This document shows positions 5,620 through 8,419 of a stretch of DNA of 8,419 bases, in pieces (position 1 is the stretch's first letter; every line of letters starts with the position of its first letter). The stretch spans positions 1 through 8,419 of the forward strand of contig JALSNT010000512.1 of NCBI GenBank assembly GCA_026986885.1. Direction: 5' to 3'. Origin of the DNA: Desulfobulbaceae bacterium. Its GTDB lineage: Bacteria > Desulfobacterota > Desulfobulbia > Desulfobulbales > Desulfobulbaceae. Made by a program: the position numbers and the translations under genes. A model generated the notes under the pieces. It did not search any database. It was not told the origin of the DNA and worked only from the letters and a program-made list of their open reading frames with translations.

Positions 5620-6975
5620 ATGAATAAAAAGCAGGAACGACTTAATAAAATAATCAGTGCCTGTCGGGCAAGGATGGAGGAAGAGGTTTCGGCGTTGCTG
5701 GGCAAGACCATTACCTTTGCCGAGCCGGAGACCAAGATCCTTTCCAAAGAGGATTTTTTTGCCGAACCCGCCGGTAAATCCGTTCTTGCACATGTGCAGC
5801 TTGAAGGGGATATAGAAGGGCAGGGTTGTCTCCTTGTTCCTGTTCGCGATGCCATCCGTATCGGCGGCACCCTCATTATGCTGCCCGATTCCGAGCTGGA
5901 AAGTGTTATCAGTGAGGAAGAATACACTGAAGAGCTTGAAGATTCCTATGGCGAAATTGCCAATATTATCTGTGGTTCCCTGAGTACAACCTTTGAGGAA
6001 CAGTATCCTAAAACCTTTCGGTTGGTCAGAACCGAGCAGGAGGTCATTCTTCCGGTCAAAGTGGAAATTGAATCCGATGAGCCGGTTGCCGATGGTTTTT
6101 ATTATGTTATGACCACGAAAATGGCACTGGAAGGCACGGAAATGGGCAAACTGCATCTCTTGCTGCCTGCGGCGAGCTTTGGTCTGGTCGAAGAAGAAGC
6201 AAAATCCCCTGATTTACAAGAAGAAGGGCAGGGCGCAACAGCAAACACAACCGATGCGTCCGTCTCGCCTGCTGCCGAAGAACAGCCCGGGGTAATAGCG
6301 CGGCAAAGTGCAGCACCGGAGGCACAAGTCTCTGCTGTCGAACGGCCTGTGGACGAGCAATCCGGGCCATCCACGCCTGATACAGTTCCCGCGCAGACAA
6401 TCAATGTGGAAAAACAGAAAGAACGCATTGATCAGTTGTTAGCCAACTGTCTTGGCAAGGTTGGCGAGGAAGTCGGCGTACTGTTAGGCGGCAGCCTGAA
6501 AATAGTACCGGAAAAAAATTCTGTTTTTGACAAGGCAGAACTGCTGGAACAGGCCGGCGGTAAGCAGGTGATGGCCCGGCTGGATGTCCGGGGCGATGCT
6601 GAAGGTGAATCCTACCTCTTTGTTTCCTTAAAAGACGCTATTTTTTTAGGCGGCACCCTGATTATGCTGCCCGATGCCGAGTTGGAAGAAGTTGTCCGCA
6701 ATGAGGAGTTCGGTGAAGATGCCGAGGATGCTTACGGCGAGATTGCTAATATCATCGCCGGTGTTTATACGGCGGTCTTTGAGGAACAATATCGTAAATC
6801 CCTGGGATTTGTAAAAACCGCGCTTGAAACCATTATTCCCATTAAGGTTGATCCCGATTCCGATGAGGTCATTCCCCGGGCAATCTACTATCTTAATGCC
6901 GGGACTCTTCACTATAATGATCAGGAATTAGGTCGCCTGCAGATGGCGTTTCCGGCTGCTCTTTTTGATCTGGAA
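5620..6975 (+). repeat. Internal tandem duplication of a CheX/CheC-like domain coding segment
   Basis: The segment 5620-6189 is repeated at 6406-6975 with a constant offset of 786 bases (262 codons). The similarity is visible in DNA: GGCGGCACCCT-ATTATGCTG starts at 5863 and again at 6649. Over the core (residues 76-130 against 338-392) I count by hand roughly 36 identical residues in about 56. The E-x2-N motif is kept in both copies. The intervening linker is low complexity. Confidence 0.9.
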
Positions 6976-7521
6976 GCACTTGCCGTTAAGGATGAACCGC
7001 AGGAAGACAAAGCAGCCGCCTCGTCTCCGGTCGGCCGGGACAGCAGCAATGGACAAGGAGCTCCAGCCCCGGCCGCCGGTCAGTCGGCAATTTCTCCTGC
7101 AGCCGGGGAAGCGGCGGCCACCGGTAGCGGCTCAGCTGTTACTGCTGAGGGCAGCAGTGCCGATATCCTGATCTTCACCGATGATGATGCCGAAGCCGCT
7201 TCCATTGGTACTTTTCTTGCCGATCAGGGATATGGAGCACGAATATTGCATTATCGCGATGGAGTTGCCGATTACCTTTCTTCCCGCATCAGTCTGGTGT
7301 TTCTTGTCATGAAGGAAGTCAATGAACAGGGGTTCGGCATGGCTATCAAGCTTGCCGGTTCCGGCCTGCAGGTTCCGTTGATTGCGGCTGGTCCTGCCTG
7401 GACAAGAACAACCGTACTTAAAGCTGTGAAATACGGAGCGACTGATATCCTGATAACCCCGGCATCTGCAGAGGATATTACCGAAAAACTAAAAAATAAT
7501 CTGGTGCGGAAAGCGGCCTGA
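5620..7521 (+). CDS. Fusion of two CheX/CheC-like domains with a degenerate receiver domain
   Basis: This 633-residue cytoplasmic protein has no signal peptide or membrane segment. Domain 1 (about 1-190) and domain 2 (about 263-452) are repeats of each other. Each has a GGTLIMLPD strand-turn and a CheC/CheX-type signature: D108-x3-E112-x2-N115 and D370-x3-E374-x2-N377. Ala/Pro/Glu/Gln-rich linkers follow at about 191-262 and 453-512. Residues 513-633 look like a CheY-type receiver: the acidic cluster D521-D523 remains, but the phospho-acceptor position is about V563/M564 and the Lys-Pro motif is T613-P614, so it should not be phosphorylated. It probably removes phosphate from CheY proteins or adapts their signal; this is inferred. 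An in-frame stop 9 bases upstream (5611-5613) fixes the ATG unless translation starts at Met19. No Shine-Dalgarno site is visible. Domain 2 also conserves the pre-Met19 residues, which favours the longer start. Confidence 0.85.
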   Translation: MNKKQERLNKIISACRARMEEEVSALLGKTITFAEPETKILSKEDFFAEPAGKSVLAHVQLEGDIEGQGCLLVPVRDAIRIGGTLIMLPDSELESVISEEEYTEELEDSYGEIANIICGSLSTTFEEQYPKTFRLVRTEQEVILPVKVEIESDEPVADGFYYVMTTKMALEGTEMGKLHLLLPAASFGLVEEEAKSPDLQEEGQGATANTTDASVSPAAEEQPGVIARQSAAPEAQVSAVERPVDEQSGPSTPDTVPAQTINVEKQKERIDQLLANCLGKVGEEVGVLLGGSLKIVPEKNSVFDKAELLEQAGGKQVMARLDVRGDAEGESYLFVSLKDAIFLGGTLIMLPDAELEEVVRNEEFGEDAEDAYGEIANIIAGVYTAVFEEQYRKSLGFVKTALETIIPIKVDPDSDEVIPRAIYYLNAGTLHYNDQELGRLQMAFPAALFDLEALAVKDEPQEDKAAASSPVGRDSSNGQGAPAPAAGQSAISPAAGEAAATGSGSAVTAEGSSADILIFTDDDAEAASIGTFLADQGYGARILHYRDGVADYLSSRISLVFLVMKEVNEQGFGMAIKLAGSGLQVPLIAAGPAWTRTTVLKAVKYGATDILITPASAEDITEKLKNNLVRKAA

Positions 7522-7551
7522 ACAGGCTGGACGTGCATAAGAAGGCAACGT

Positions 7552-8419
7552 TTAATCGTCCCACTGCAATTCTTTTTTCTTTATTTTTTCAAGCAGGGTT
7601 GTTCGTTTGAGATTAAGCAGACGAGCGGCCTCTTTTTTATTACCGGCGGTCGCCTGCAACGCCTTGATAATAAGCCTGGTTTCGAATTCGTTGACCAGAC
7701 CTTTAAAATCGACCCCCTTGTCATCCCATATATTGCCGGCGTCCGCCGTATCATTTGAAAACAGCAGCAACTGTTCGGGAACGGATACATCCGCCGATTG
7801 AACCGATTGTGCCGTGCCTGATTCAGGGGCGATGATTTCTCCCCGGTATTTGTCGGGCAGGTCATTAAAATGAACTTGTTTTCCTCCGTGCAGAATGGAC
7901 ATATGCTGAATCAGATTTTCCAGTTCCCGTACATTGCCTTTCCAGAAACAGGAACGTAATGCCTGCATGGCTGCCTGGTCAAAACCGGTGACCATTCTTT
8001 TTCGTTGACTGCCGCCGGTTTGAATAAAATGTTTAATCAGGTGCGGAATGTCCTCCAGGCGGTTGCGCAGGGGAGGAATGTTGACCGGAATAACGCAGAG
8101 CCGGTAATAGAGATCCTCACGAAACTCTCCTTCCTCCACCATCCGTTCAAGGTTACGATGGGTGGCGGCAATGACCCGGACGTCGACCGGAATCGGCTTG
8201 AGACCGCCGACCGGTTCAAACTCGCGCTCCTGGAGAACACGCAGTAATTTAGCCTGGAGCGATGGTTTCATGTCGCCGATTTCATCGAGAAACAGAGAGC
8301 CGCCGTCGGCATATTCAATTCTGCCGATTTTGGCGCTGGTTGCGCCGGTAAAGGCTCCTTTACTGTAGCCGAACAGCTCGCTTTCCAAGAGGTCTTCCGG
8401 TATTGCCGCACAGTTGACC
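7552..8419 (-). CDS. Sigma-54-dependent activator, FleQ/FlrA-like (C-terminal 288 residues)
   Basis: Enhancer-binding proteins of this type use an AAA+ ATPase to remodel sigma-54 RNA polymerase. The window holds the C-terminal part only; the frame is open to the right edge and reads [17 protein letters not shown] there, so Walker A and the N-terminal sensory domain lie outside. Visible are the GAFTGA loop (visible residues 21-26), Walker B ([10 protein letters not shown]), the FREDLYYRL segment with its arginine, and [10 protein letters not shown] Fis-type helix-turn-helix forms the last 30 or so residues. Its [13 protein letters not shown] resembles the RTTLVEK motif of FleQ/FlrA flagellar master regulators more than generic NtrC proteins. 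The gene is convergent with the fusion gene, 30 bp apart. Given the flagellar setting, control of the rod-gene promoter at 3641-3656 is a reasonable guess. Without the N-terminus FleQ, FlrC and other NtrC types cannot be separated. Confidence 0.93.
   Translation of the reverse strand, partial: VNCAAIPEDLLESELFGYSKGAFTGATSAKIGRIEYADGGSLFLDEIGDMKPSLQAKLLRVLQEREFEPVGGLKPIPVDVRVIAATHRNLERMVEEGEFREDLYYRLCVIPVNIPPLRNRLEDIPHLIKHFIQTGGSQRKRMVTGFDQAAMQALRSCFWKGNVRELENLIQHMSILHGGKQVHFNDLPDKYRGEIIAPESGTAQSVQSADVSVPEQLLLFSNDTADAGNIWDDKGVDFKGLVNEFETRLIIKALQATAGNKKEAARLLNLKRTTLLEKIKKKELQWDD

Noticed and set aside
5617..6156. 179-codon antisense frame, with a similar one at 6646-6912
   Set aside because: The two resemble each other only because they lie opposite the two repeats of the fusion gene; both are shadows.
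7516..7527. GCCTG-AA-CAGGC at the end of the fusion gene as a terminator
   Set aside because: The loop is too small for all five pairs and no T run follows on either strand.

Overview
The window comes from a motile Gram-negative bacterium and holds two flagellar/chemotaxis blocks. The best guess for the host is a Desulfobacterota lineage, possibly near Desulfobulbales. The reasons are the mix of proximal-rod genes, CheX-type phosphatases beside a single-domain CheY, and a sigma-54 activator, all at moderate GC. This taxonomic guess is inference, since no marker gene is present.

Left block (positions 1-3605, minus strand): four genes are read leftwards and close together. First comes a secreted 819-aa tetratricopeptide-repeat protein, then flgB, flgC and the start of fliE, which runs off the left edge. 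FlgB, FlgC and FliE form the proximal rod and MS-ring adaptor of the flagellar basal body. The TPR protein has a signal peptide, an N-terminal beta-rich region and a long helical repeat array, so it is probably a periplasmic motor or assembly factor. A sigma-54-like -24/-12 element (3641-3656) lies just upstream of it. A 354-bp gap (3606-3959) separates this block from the divergent plus-strand block.

Middle block (3960-7521, plus strand): a CheY-type receiver is followed by two stand-alone CheX-type proteins, both starting with GTG, then a likely intrinsic terminator. After the terminator, a candidate sigma-28 (FliA-type) promoter precedes a 633-aa fusion protein. That protein has two tandem CheX/CheC-like domains, each keeping an E-x2-N phosphatase motif, then a C-terminal receiver-like domain that has lost the phospho-acceptor Asp and the conserved Lys. 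One CheY therefore sits beside four predicted CheX/CheC-type phosphatase domains and a pseudo-receiver. This arrangement is the most unusual thing in the window.

Right edge (7552-8419, minus strand): the C-terminal 288 residues of a sigma-54 enhancer-binding protein are visible. It has a GAFTGA loop and a Fis-type helix-turn-helix whose recognition region reads like FleQ/FlrA flagellar regulators. It ends 30 bp from, and convergent with, the fusion gene. A plausible picture is that this activator with sigma-54 drives the TPR-flgB-flgC-fliE operon, while sigma-28 drives at least the late chemotaxis fusion gene. These links are inferred from motifs and proximity only.
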